From the NCBI GenBank assembly GCA_014239365.1, contig JAAZZB010000059.1:1-64000 (forward strand): a stretch of 64,000 nucleotides of DNA. The letters run 5' to 3'. Shown one piece after another: positions 15,464-23,674 of this stretch. Source of the DNA: Verrucomicrobiia bacterium. Its GTDB lineage: Bacteria; Verrucomicrobiota; Verrucomicrobiia; Limisphaerales; UBA1100. A model generated the notes under the pieces. The model saw only the letters and a program-made list of their open reading frames with translations, was not told the origin of the DNA and made no database searches. The position numbers were made by a program, and so were the translations under genes. Position 1 is the stretch's first letter. Every line of letters starts with the position of its first letter.

Positions 15464-16450
15464 ATGGCTGAAGTAACAGGTAATCCATCAAATCCACCCA
15501 TCGAATATCGCGCCGCGCCTGTGGAGGCCGCGCCGCAGCAGGCCGCTTGGCCCGCGACACAAACGGCATCCGCAGCGGAAGACACCGCGAATGTGCCCAT
15601 TGTGAAGCAGGTGCTTTCGGAATTCATTGGCACCTTCGCGCTCGTGTTTGTGGCGGTCACCACGCTCTATTGGTTTGCGGTGGACTTCATCGCCATCGCG
15701 ATGGCCAGTGCGCTGGTGGTGGCGTTGATGGTGGGCGTGTTCGCGCGCTTTGGCAGCGGCCAGTTTAACCCCGCCATTACTTTGGGCCTCGTGCTCGGCG
15801 GACGGCTGCGATTCACGCGGGGGCTTGCGATCATTCCAGTGCAGTTGGCCGCGGCCGTTTTGGCGTCGTTGATGCTCGTCAATTTTCTTGGCCAAACGGA
15901 AAACCTTCAATGGGCTTATCCGAAGGCTCCCGCCGCCACCGCCGCTGAAGCGGCTGCGCCCGCTGGCGCGTTGGCGCCTCAGGGCGGTCAACCGGAATTT
16001 GGCTTGCGCGCGCCGGTCGAGGCGGGCACGCCGCGTATTCCCGAGCGCGTTGAAATCCCTGAGCCCATTGGCCGCGCTCAGCCGCGTCCGGTGCCCGGCT
16101 CGCAGCGGGTTACCATTTTGCAAGCGATCGTGTTGGAAGCAGTGCTCACCTTTTTCTGGGGAATGGCTGCCTTCGCAGGATTACGCCGAGGCGCGCATCC
16201 ATTACTCGGCCCGCTGTTGATTGGCGCGGCGGTGGCCGTTGGCATTCTCACGGCCGGCATTTTGACCGGTGGCGCGATGAATCCGGCGCGTGCCTTTGGC
16301 CCCGCGCTGGCATCCGGCGCGTGGACCAATCAAATGGTTTACTGGATTGGCCCAATGATTGGCGGCGCACTTGCCGGCGTCATTTGCGGTCACTTCCTGT
16401 TTAACAACGAGGAGGAATCGGCGGACGCCCCGGCGTATCCGGCTAGTTAA
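15464..16450 (+). CDS. MIP-family aquaporin / glycerol facilitator with a long central loop
   Basis: The 328-residue channel has the two pore motifs FNPAIT at 101-106 and MNPARAFGP at 272-280 and six predicted helices. A roughly 40-residue polar N-terminal tail precedes helix 1. The link between the two halves (about 143-215) is some 70 residues of Ala, Pro and Gly-rich sequence, far longer than the usual extracellular loop. GGGAGAAAAAGG before ATG 15464 is a good ribosome-binding site and decides the start over the in-frame ATG at 15332. The Arg after the second NPA is present. Water versus small polyol cannot be resolved. Confidence 0.88.
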   Translation: MAEVTGNPSNPPIEYRAAPVEAAPQQAAWPATQTASAAEDTANVPIVKQVLSEFIGTFALVFVAVTTLYWFAVDFIAIAMASALVVALMVGVFARFGSGQFNPAITLGLVLGGRLRFTRGLAIIPVQLAAAVLASLMLVNFLGQTENLQWAYPKAPAATAAEAAAPAGALAPQGGQPEFGLRAPVEAGTPRIPERVEIPEPIGRAQPRPVPGSQRVTILQAIVLEAVLTFFWGMAAFAGLRRGAHPLLGPLLIGAAVAVGILTAGILTGGAMNPARAFGPALASGAWTNQMVYWIGPMIGGALAGVICGHFLFNNEEESADAPAYPAS

Positions 16451-16468
16451 ATCTCCTGTGTCTGGATT

Positions 16469-16507
16469 GCCCCGGTTTCCACAATGGTGACCGGGGCTTT
16501 CTTTTTA
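16469..16507 (+). terminator. Rho-independent terminator after the aquaporin gene
   Basis: GCCCCGGT (16469-16476) pairs with ACCGGGGC (16490-16497), and TTTCTTTTTAT follows. The next gene starts 12 bases after the stem, so the T-tract overlaps its leader. Confidence 0.8.
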
Positions 16508-16509
16508 TA

Positions 16510-16914
16510 ATGAGTGAACCCATCGAGGTCGCGGCCGGATTGATCTTTCGCCAAGGTCGTTTGCTCATCACGCAACGTCCCGCGGGCGGGCACTTGGCGG
16601 GGCTGTGGGAATTCCCCGGTGGCAAGCGTGAGCCCGGCGAAACGATGCCCCAATGCCTTCGGCGCGAACTGGCGGAGGAGCTGGGCATCACCGTCGAAGT
16701 GGGCGAATGCATTGAGATGCTCACCCACGCGTATCCGGAAAAAACCGTGCGGCTGGAATTTTATGTGTGCGAACTCACCGAAGGCGAACCCACCGGCCTC
16801 GACGGCCAACAGCTTGCGTGGGTGAGGTTGGATGAATTGGATGCATACGAATTCCCCGCCGCCGATGCCTGTTTGTTGGAGCGATTGAAACAGGAATTGG
16901 ATTGGTGGAAATAA
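16510..16914 (+). CDS. Nudix hydrolase, MutT-like
   Basis: The 134-residue enzyme contains a full Nudix box from residue 38, beginning GGKREPGET and continuing CLRRELAEELGI, which matches GX5EX7REUXEEXGU. The N-terminal AAGLIF and LLITQRPAGGHLAGLWEFPGG pattern is that of MutT enzymes, which remove 8-oxo-dGTP from the nucleotide pool. Other nucleoside triphosphates are possible. The gene starts just after the terminator of the aquaporin gene and ends six bases before the tRNA-Pro CCA end on the other strand. Confidence 0.9.
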   Translation: MSEPIEVAAGLIFRQGRLLITQRPAGGHLAGLWEFPGGKREPGETMPQCLRRELAEELGITVEVGECIEMLTHAYPEKTVRLEFYVCELTEGEPTGLDGQQLAWVRLDELDAYEFPAADACLLERLKQELDWWK

Positions 16915-16919
16915 AAAAA

Positions 16920-16996
16920 TGGTCGGGGTGGTGAGGTTCGAACTCACGACCTCGTCGTCCCGAACGACGCGCGCTACCAGGCTGCGCTACACCCCG
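16920..16996 (-). tRNA. tRNA-Pro(CGG)
   Basis: Read on the minus strand, 16996-16920 folds as a complete cloverleaf. The acceptor stem CGGGGTG pairs with CACCCCG, the anticodon loop is TTCGGGA with anticodon CGG, and the T loop is TTCGAAC. The 3' CCA is encoded at 16922-16920. Confidence 0.95.
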
Positions 16997-17166
16997 ACTC
17001 AAAGGGCGGGCATTTAAGCGCAACGCCCCACAAATGCAACGCGTTTTTTCCTTAAAGTAGGAGTAACAACAAAATCCGGTAACAACCGGACTAACATTTG
17101 ACCGCGGGCAAAAGTGGGGTACATTGGATGAGTTGCCGAGAGGTGATGGCATAGGCGAAGGAAACA

Positions 17167-18105
17167 ATGCGACGCAACTTGCTCATTTTGGTTTTGGGAA
17201 TGCTGATCTTCGATGGCTGGCAAGAGGCCGCCGCATCGCAGGCGCCGTGGCGAATGGGGCTGCGGCTCGGCAGCCAGCAAGCGCGTCAGGGTTGGCCGTT
17301 GCTGCCATTTTCGCGCAGCTCGCCGGTCATCCCCGTGCGACCGTGGACACCGCCCGCAATCAATCCCGCGCTGCTTTCCACCAACCGCGCGGTGATGCCG
17401 GAAACGCTGCGCGTGCTGTTTCTCGGCAACTCGCTCACCGCCGCCCATAATATGCCCGCGGTGCTCACCCAAATGAGCCGAACCGCCACGCTCAAAATCA
17501 AAGCCACTATGCGCACGCGCGATGGCTACACGCTCGACAGCCATATGGCCGACATCGCCAGTCGCACCAATATTTCTTATACGGTTCAGGATCCGTTGGT
17601 TTTCACCAATCGCCTTACGTGGCACGCGGTGATTTTGCAGGAGCACAGCCAAATCCCCGTGTACGCTTGGCAGCAGATGATTGCTTCCGTGCAGCGGATC
17701 GATGGCGCAGTGCGGACTGCCCGCACGCGCTCGGTGTTATTTATGCCGCAGTCGCGGCCGGACATTATTTTTTCACCGGCAGAATTTCTCAATCGCGCTG
17801 AGGGCGCGTATCAACTTGCGGCCCAGCAAAATGGAAACCTGCCGTTCATCCCCGGCGGACGCGCTTGGCAAATGGTCGAAAGCCGCGCCAACAACAGCAT
17901 CCAATTACGGGAACGAGATGGCTACACCCCCACCCAACACGGCGCTTACTTAAATGCGTGCGTGATGTACGCATACCTCACTTGGCAAACGCCGCTCGGG
18001 CTATCGAATGGCGGGCTGCATCAGGTCAATGACCGGGACGCAGAATATCTTCAGCGGATTGCGTGGGAGCTGTTCGCCTCGCGCCGGGCGGGTGTGCCGT
18101 TTTAG
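17167..18105 (+). CDS. Secreted SGNH/GDSL-like hydrolase family protein
   Basis: The 312-residue protein has a signal-peptide-like start (RRNLLILVLGMLIFDG). LRVLFLGNSLTAAHNMP near residue 80 matches block I of the SGNH fold with the nucleophile Ser, and ERDGYTPTQHGAYLNA near 256 matches the terminal block with the catalytic His. VILQEHSQ is a plausible block II/III. The family includes esterases and carbohydrate deacetylases; the substrate is unknown. The last 4 bases overlap the convergent rlmD gene. A mid-length Pro-rich linker separates signal peptide and domain. Confidence 0.72.
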   Translation: MRRNLLILVLGMLIFDGWQEAAASQAPWRMGLRLGSQQARQGWPLLPFSRSSPVIPVRPWTPPAINPALLSTNRAVMPETLRVLFLGNSLTAAHNMPAVLTQMSRTATLKIKATMRTRDGYTLDSHMADIASRTNISYTVQDPLVFTNRLTWHAVILQEHSQIPVYAWQQMIASVQRIDGAVRTARTRSVLFMPQSRPDIIFSPAEFLNRAEGAYQLAAQQNGNLPFIPGGRAWQMVESRANNSIQLRERDGYTPTQHGAYLNACVMYAYLTWQTPLGLSNGGLHQVNDRDAEYLQRIAWELFASRRAGVPF

Positions 18106-19259
18106 ATGCGGCGCAAGTCGGCCACGCATTCCACGTGCTGGGTTTGGGGGAACATATCCAGCGCGGTGACGCTCTTCAATTCGTAACCCTGTTCGCACAG
18201 CCATTTCAAATCGCGCGCGAGTGTGGCGGGGTGGCAGCTCACATAAATCACTTGGCGCGGCTTTGCGTTTGCCAGCATTTCCAAGCCTTCTTTGTGAACG
18301 CCTTTGCGCGGGGGATCGAGGATGAGCGTGGTGCCCTCCGCCGGAAAGCGCTCCAGTAAGGAGTCCATTTCTTCCTCGGTTTTGCCTTGGATAAATTCGC
18401 CGTTTTCGATTCCGCGCGCGGCAAGATTTTTGCGTGCGGGGAGGATGCATTGTTTGTCGATGTCGATCCCCACAAAGCCCTCCACCAAATCCGCCATTGA
18501 AAGGCTGAAAAATCCAATGCCGCAATAGGCGTCCACCAGATATTTCGTGGATGCAACGGCAAGGCGGCCGCGCACGGTTTCCACCAGTTTGGGCAGCAGC
18601 GAGAAGTTGTTTTGGAAAAATGAATCGCGGTGCAACTCCCAGTCGTCGGGCATCATTCGCAGCACGACTTTTTGCATATTGCGCGGCGGCGGATCTTCGC
18701 GCACTGCTTGCAGTTGATCGTTAAGTGCTTCCTCGGCAATCTCGCAGCGTTCGAGGTCCACCACCAATCGGCTCTCCGCGCGCAGGAATCCGTAGATTGC
18801 TTTTTGCTTAAACTTATCCCATTGGCGGCGGATCATGATGCGGTTGCGGTAGCCGTATGGGGCAGGGCAGGGGATGAGTTCGCCAACGATTTCAGGCGCG
18901 AAGCCGCCCACGCGCTGGAAAAGATTGCGCACTTGCTCCAGCTTGATGCGCCCTTGTGCTTCGTAATCGATGTGTTGATATTGGCACCCGCCGCATTCGC
19001 CAAAGTATTGGCACTTGGGATCCACGCGATCGGGCGAGGGCGTGATGACTTGCAGCAACCGCGCGCGCGCGAAATCTTTTTTGCGCTCAGTAATTTCCAC
19101 CAACACTAACTCACCCACAATCGCGAAGGGCACGAATATGACAAAGCCATCCACCTTGCCGACGCCATCGCCGCCAAAGGCCATATCGGCAATCTCAACT
19201 TCAAGTCGGTCGCCCACATTGAGCGCTGCGGTTTCTAAATTGTTTTCTGTGTCGTCCAT
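18102..19259 (-). CDS. 23S rRNA (uracil-C5)-methyltransferase, RlmD/RumA family
   Basis: The 385-residue enzyme has an N-terminal TRAM domain (DRLEVEIADMAFGGDGVGK), iron-sulfur Cys residues in CQYFGECGGC plus a later RCEIAEE, and a SAM-binding motif VDAYCGIGFFSL. The catalytic loop YVSCHPATLARDL holds the nucleophilic Cys. This family methylates uridine in 23S rRNA (U1939 or U747) or tRNA U54; assignment to RlmD is likely but not certain. The gene has its own promoter-like TTGTCA 40 bases upstream and no Shine-Dalgarno sequence. Confidence 0.88.
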   Translation of the reverse strand: MDDTENNLETAALNVGDRLEVEIADMAFGGDGVGKVDGFVIFVPFAIVGELVLVEITERKKDFARARLLQVITPSPDRVDPKCQYFGECGGCQYQHIDYEAQGRIKLEQVRNLFQRVGGFAPEIVGELIPCPAPYGYRNRIMIRRQWDKFKQKAIYGFLRAESRLVVDLERCEIAEEALNDQLQAVREDPPPRNMQKVVLRMMPDDWELHRDSFFQNNFSLLPKLVETVRGRLAVASTKYLVDAYCGIGFFSLSMADLVEGFVGIDIDKQCILPARKNLAARGIENGEFIQGKTEEEMDSLLERFPAEGTTLILDPPRKGVHKEGLEMLANAKPRQVIYVSCHPATLARDLKWLCEQGYELKSVTALDMFPQTQHVECVADLRRI

Positions 19260-19306
19260 TTTTAGGGCCGCCGATTGTCCTCAAGCGGGCGGGAATGACA
19301 AGCAGA

Positions 19307-19335
19307 TTGCACCGCGCGCGTTCAGCCGCTAAGGT
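19307..19335 (+). promoter_or_regulatory. Candidate promoter giving a leaderless transcript
   Basis: TTGCAC (19307-19312), 17 bases, then TAAGGT (19330-19335) precede the GTG start at 19343 by 7 bases. Initiation would occur at about the start codon. Confidence 0.5.
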
Positions 19336-19342
19336 TCGCCAC

Positions 19343-20125
19343 GTGAAATTGCTGTTCATCGGAGACATCGTCGGCAAGCCCGGCCGCCAAGCGGTGCGGG
19401 GGTTGGTGCCCAAATTGCGCGACCGGCACGGGCTCGACCTCGTGATTGCCAATGGCGAAAACGCCGTGGGCGGCAGCGGTATTAACCGCGAAAAGGCGGT
19501 GGAAATTTTTGATGCGGGCGTGGATATTATGACGTGTGGCGATCACCTTTGGGATCAACGCGAGGTCATCGAGTTGCTGGACAGCGAGCCGCGTTTTGTG
19601 CGTCCGGCCAATTATCCGCCCGGCACGCCGGGGCAGGGCAGCACATTATTCGAGCACGCCGGATTGCCCACCGTGGGCATCATCAACGCACAAGGCCGCA
19701 CTTTTATGCGCGGCGAAATGGAAAACCCCTTTCGTGTGGTGGCCGAAGAGGTGAAGAAACTCGCGCCGCTTGCGCCGGTTATTTTCCTTGATTTCCACGC
19801 GGAAGCCACCAGCGAAAAAATCGCGATGGGCCGAATGCTCGATGGCGATGTGAGCGCGGTGGTGGGCACGCACACGCACGTGCAAACGGCTGATGAAATT
19901 ATTTTCCACGGCGGCACGGCGTTCCTGTGCGACGCGGGATTTACAGGACCGCACGACAGCGTGATCGGCCGCGATTGGGAACCGGTGGTAACCCGCTTTC
20001 TCACCAGCCAACCACAGCGTTTTCCAGTATCCAAAGGGCGGATTCTTTTGCAGGGTGTAATGATTGAAGTCGATGGTGCCACGGGCAAGGCCACCTCCAT
20101 CGAGCGTGTGAGCGAAGCGCTTTAG
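19343..20125 (+). CDS. ymdB: YmdB-family metallophosphoesterase
   Basis: The 260-residue protein begins KLLFIGDIVGKPGRQAV and contains ANGENAVGG near residue 37, TCGDHLWDQ near 64, LDFHAEATSEK near 150 and VVGTHTHVQTAD near 173. These metal ligands define the YmdB (TIGR00282) family of binuclear phosphodiesterases that act on 2',3'-cyclic nucleotides and, in Bacillus, influence biofilm decisions. GTG at 19343 is chosen because the conserved core begins at the next residue and a promoter lies just upstream; the frame is open further 5'. Downstream genes are yicC, gmk and coaC. Confidence 0.9.
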   Translation: MKLLFIGDIVGKPGRQAVRGLVPKLRDRHGLDLVIANGENAVGGSGINREKAVEIFDAGVDIMTCGDHLWDQREVIELLDSEPRFVRPANYPPGTPGQGSTLFEHAGLPTVGIINAQGRTFMRGEMENPFRVVAEEVKKLAPLAPVIFLDFHAEATSEKIAMGRMLDGDVSAVVGTHTHVQTADEIIFHGGTAFLCDAGFTGPHDSVIGRDWEPVVTRFLTSQPQRFPVSKGRILLQGVMIEVDGATGKATSIERVSEAL

Positions 20126-20184
20126 TGTGTACACCACGTTCGGTGCTTTCAAATGAACTTTTTTTCCGTTAGGTTTTCCGGCCA

Positions 20185-21063
20185 ATGAAATCAATGACCG
20201 GCTATGGACGCGGCGAAGCGTCGCGCAATGGCGCAAAACTCACAGTGGAAATCAGCACGGTGAACCGCAAGCAAGCGGAGCTTTCGCTGTACTTGCCGCG
20301 CGAGCTGGATGCGCTGGAAAGCCGGGCGCGCGATGAAATCAACACGCGCATTTCGCGGGGCCGCATCGTGGCGCGTGTGGGGCTCTCCTCCACCAACGGG
20401 GATGGCTCGGAAGTGAAACTCGATGCCGGCCTTGCCAAACGTTACGCACGCGAATACCGCAAGCTGGCAAACGATCTGAAGCTGCGGGATGACTTGGGTA
20501 TTGATACCATTTTGCGCGCGCCGGGTGTGTTGAAACAAAGTGATGAGGCGCTGGACGTGGAGGGTTTGTGGTCGCCACTGCGCAAGGCGGTGCGCGATGC
20601 GCTGGGGGAATTGCTGGCGATGCGCACGCGCGAAGGTAGCCATTTGAAAAAGGATTTGCAGCAACGCATCGGCACGATGCAAAAGGCGGTGAAGAAAATT
20701 GCGAAGCAAGCGCCATCCACTGTGAAGCGGCATCGCGAGCAATTGCACGAACGCCTTGCCGCCGCCGGGCTGGAGCTTGGCAAAGGCGATGACGAGCGTT
20801 TGCTGAAGGAGGTGGCGATGTTCGCCGATCGCATTGATATTACTGAAGAGCTCACGCGGCTGGAAAGTCACTTTGGTCAATTCATCGATTGCGCGAAAGC
20901 TAAAGGGCCGGTGGGGCGCACCTTGGATTTTCTCTCGCAGGAAATGAATCGCGAAATCAACACCATCGGGTCCAAGGCAAATGACGCGGTCATTTCGAAA
21001 TGGGTGGTCACGCTCAAAAGCGAGTTGGAAAAATTTCGTGAGCAAGTTCAAAACGTGGAGTGA
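20185..21063 (+). CDS. YicC-family endoribonuclease
   Basis: The 292-residue protein opens KSMTGYGRGEA, the hallmark of the YicC family, and ends with the DUF1732 region containing the conserved RTLDFLSQEMNREINTIGSK stretch. In other bacteria YicC is a hexameric RNase acting in sRNA turnover. The stop codon overlaps the ATG of guanylate kinase by one base, a conserved yicC-gmk arrangement. A weak TTTCAA/TAGGTT pair 9 bases upstream would again give a nearly leaderless mRNA. Confidence 0.9.
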   Translation: MKSMTGYGRGEASRNGAKLTVEISTVNRKQAELSLYLPRELDALESRARDEINTRISRGRIVARVGLSSTNGDGSEVKLDAGLAKRYAREYRKLANDLKLRDDLGIDTILRAPGVLKQSDEALDVEGLWSPLRKAVRDALGELLAMRTREGSHLKKDLQQRIGTMQKAVKKIAKQAPSTVKRHREQLHERLAAAGLELGKGDDERLLKEVAMFADRIDITEELTRLESHFGQFIDCAKAKGPVGRTLDFLSQEMNREINTIGSKANDAVISKWVVTLKSELEKFREQVQNVE

Positions 21064-21668
21064 TGGCGGGCACGGCGCAATCGGTTCTGCTAGTGCTCTC
21101 CGGCCCGTCGGGCGTGGGGAAAACCACGGTGGCGCAGCGGTTGCTTGCCGAGAATGAATCGCTCACCCGCGTGGTGACGTGTACCACCCGTGCCCCGCGC
21201 GCAGGCGAGGTGGACGGCGAAGCGTATCATTTTTTAGGTGAAGCAGAATTTGCGCGGCGCGTTGACGCCGGTGATTTTTTGGAACACGCCGAAGTGTACA
21301 GCCACGGATATGGCACGATGAAGTCCGGCGTAACGGAAGTGCTGGACGCGGGGCAGGATGTGTTGGTGGTGAATGACGTGCAGGGCGCGCTGACGTTTAC
21401 CGCAATGGCGCGGCAGGACGCGGCGTTGGCGTCGGTGATGACGACCATTTTTTTGGTGGCCGAACATGCGTCGGCCTTGCGGGCGCGCTTGGAATCGCGC
21501 GGCGAGGATGCTGCGGACGTGATTGCCGAACGGCTCGCGGTCGCGGAAGCGGAGATGGCGCAGCAGGATCAATTTGATCACGTGGTGGTGAGCGGCACGC
21601 GCGAAGCGGATGCCGCGGCGGTGCAGGAAATTTACTCAAACGCGAAATCAAACGCAAAAAATAATTAA
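21063..21668 (+). CDS. gmk: Guanylate kinase
   Basis: The 201-residue enzyme phosphorylates GMP to GDP. The P-loop LSGPSGVGKTTV is near residue 11, followed by CTTRAPRAGEVDGEAYHF, the GMP-binding region, and FLEHAEVYSHGYGT. An in-frame GTG directly precedes the ATG at 21063. It overlaps yicC by one base and coaC by one base (TAATG), so the three are translationally coupled. Confidence 0.93.
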   Translation: MAGTAQSVLLVLSGPSGVGKTTVAQRLLAENESLTRVVTCTTRAPRAGEVDGEAYHFLGEAEFARRVDAGDFLEHAEVYSHGYGTMKSGVTEVLDAGQDVLVVNDVQGALTFTAMARQDAALASVMTTIFLVAEHASALRARLESRGEDAADVIAERLAVAEAEMAQQDQFDHVVVSGTREADAAAVQEIYSNAKSNAKNN

Positions 21669-22225
21669 TGGCGGAAAACAAAATCATGGTGCTCGGAGTC
21701 ACCGGCTCCATCGCCGCTCACAAAGCGGTGGATGTGTGCAGTGTGCTGGCAAAAGCAGGTGCGGATGTGCACGTGGTGATGACGCGTGACGCGCAGGAAT
21801 TTGTGACGCCGCTGCCATTCAAAACACTTTCGCGCAATCCGGTGGTCACCAGTCTTTATGATGAAGAGGAAGGTTGGCGACCCACGCACATTCGGCTGGC
21901 GGATGAGGCGGATTTGCTGTTGGTCGCCCCCGCCACGGCTAACAGCTTGGCGAAGCTCGCCCACGGGCAGGCGGATGACGCGCTGGGCTGCATCGCGTTG
22001 GCGTTGAATCCTGAAGCGAAATTAATGATTGCCCCGGCGATGAACGGCAAAATGTGGAGCCACCCCGCCACACAGGCAAATGTGGCGCTGCTGCGGGAAC
22101 GCGGCGCGCAATTCATTGGCCCCGCCGAGGGCGAACTGGCCTGCGGCTACGAGGGGCTCGGCCGATTGGAATCGCCCGAGGCGATTGCCGAAGCAGCCTT
22201 GCAGTCCGTGGGGTATCCATCGTAA
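21668..22225 (+). CDS. coaC: Phosphopantothenoylcysteine decarboxylase (CoaC) domain only
   Basis: The 185-residue flavoprotein has GVTGSIAAHKAVD at the N-terminus, the catalytic His region THIRLADEADLLLVAPATANSLAK and PAMNGKMWSHPATQANV near residue 118-134. ELACGYEGLGRLESPE carries the Cys and Gly residues of the substrate-clamp motif. It converts phosphopantothenoylcysteine to phosphopantetheine in CoA synthesis. Most bacteria make a 400-residue CoaBC fusion; here the protein stops after CoaC and no CoaB follows, so CoaB must be encoded elsewhere. Confidence 0.9.
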   Translation: MAENKIMVLGVTGSIAAHKAVDVCSVLAKAGADVHVVMTRDAQEFVTPLPFKTLSRNPVVTSLYDEEEGWRPTHIRLADEADLLLVAPATANSLAKLAHGQADDALGCIALALNPEAKLMIAPAMNGKMWSHPATQANVALLRERGAQFIGPAEGELACGYEGLGRLESPEAIAEAALQSVGYPS

Positions 22226-22240
22226 AACCTCCGTTTCCCG

Positions 22241-23662
22241 ATGCCCGCTCTCAAAAAAATCCAGCGCTTTTTTAAGCTCGTCAGTACCTCGTCCATTGAT
22301 CCGGACGAGCAGTACTCGCGATTGAAGCTGATGGAGCGCGACCTCGGCGTGCCGATCAAAATTTTCGTGCTGGCCATTATGGCCTATTTCCTTTTTTTCT
22401 CACAATGGATTCAGGAGCGGGAATATATTTTGCGGGAACGTGTGGAGGTGGCGCTCGAACCGGTGCAGGAGTTTTATCTTGGCTATGTGTTGGTGAATGT
22501 GGGTGCGATTGTGTTTCTGATTTTCTTCAACCGCTGGCCATTGCGCGTGGTGCATTGGGTTATTTTGGTGATGAATTTTGTGGATGCGATGGTGGTGTCG
22601 GCGCTGGTGGTGATCACCGGCGGATTGGACAGTCTGGTGTATTATGTTTTTATTGTGCTCATTATTCGCAATGCCATCAGTGTGCCGATCCCCGCCACGC
22701 AAATTTCTTTGAACCTCTTGACCACTGCGGGGTATGCGGCGGCTATTTTTATTTGGAAAGGTTGGATCGTCCAAAACACTGGAGTGGATGATTTGGGGGA
22801 GATGTTTGGCCCCGCCACGGTGGAGGAGGTGGCTAAGGCGAATACCTTGGAGCAGGATCAATATGAGAGCGCCTTGTTTGTGATTCGGGTTTTCTTTTTG
22901 GTGTTGATGACGGCGCTGTGTTACGGGGTGCAGGTGTTGTTTGATCGCGACCAAATTACTCAGCGGGAATCGCGGGAGTACACGCTGCGGCGGGAGCAGT
23001 TGCGATCCACGGGACGCTTGGCGGCGGAGATTGCGCATCGACTCAAGAATCCACTTTCGATTATCAACAACGCCGCGTTTTCCATGCAGCGGCATTCGGC
23101 GGGTCAGGATGAAAATGCGGCCAAACAGTTGGATATGATTCGCAGTGAGGTGGATCGGTCGGACATGATTCTGACGGAGTTGATGGGGTACGCGCGACTT
23201 TCGGAAGGGCGCGTGGAGCGGCTCAAGGTGAAGGATGAAATACAGGCGTCCATTGAGGATGTCTTCCCGGAGGTTTCCAACTTTGAAATCACGGTCAACC
23301 GACGGATTTCTGAAGCCCTTCCACCACTGATGATGCAGCGTGCTCATTTGCGGGAAATTTTGGTGAATGTCCTGGTGAACGCCCGGGAGGCGACATCCAA
23401 GGGCGGTCGAGTTGATATTTCGTGCCAACCTTTGGCGAATTATGAAATTGAGATTCGGGTCAAGGATAGCGGGTTGGGGGTGCCGGAAAATCAGATCGCA
23501 CAGATTTTTGAGGCATATTTCACCACCAAAGAAAAAGGGACGGGCCTTGGCCTTTCGATTGTGAAACAAAACACCGAGCTTTACGGAGGCAAAATCCGCG
23601 TTGAATCGGAGCTTGGAACCGGCACGGAATTCATTCTAACCTTTCCCACCCGAGCCCTTTAA
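22241..23662 (+). CDS. Membrane-bound sensor histidine kinase
   Basis: The 473-residue kinase has about six membrane helices between residues 38 and 234, with a 30-residue loop between the last two. The HisKA box AAEIAHRLKNPLS has the phosphate-accepting His at 266. The HATPase domain shows an N box (ILVNVLVNAREATSKGG) and G boxes (VKDSGLGVPEN, KGTGLGLSIV). The sensor is entirely membrane-embedded, with no periplasmic domain of note. It is 12 bases upstream of the NtrC-type regulator, its evident partner. Confidence 0.9.
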   Translation: MPALKKIQRFFKLVSTSSIDPDEQYSRLKLMERDLGVPIKIFVLAIMAYFLFFSQWIQEREYILRERVEVALEPVQEFYLGYVLVNVGAIVFLIFFNRWPLRVVHWVILVMNFVDAMVVSALVVITGGLDSLVYYVFIVLIIRNAISVPIPATQISLNLLTTAGYAAAIFIWKGWIVQNTGVDDLGEMFGPATVEEVAKANTLEQDQYESALFVIRVFFLVLMTALCYGVQVLFDRDQITQRESREYTLRREQLRSTGRLAAEIAHRLKNPLSIINNAAFSMQRHSAGQDENAAKQLDMIRSEVDRSDMILTELMGYARLSEGRVERLKVKDEIQASIEDVFPEVSNFEITVNRRISEALPPLMMQRAHLREILVNVLVNAREATSKGGRVDISCQPLANYEIEIRVKDSGLGVPENQIAQIFEAYFTTKEKGTGLGLSIVKQNTELYGGKIRVESELGTGTEFILTFPTRAL

Positions 23663-23674
23663 GGACACTGAGTT

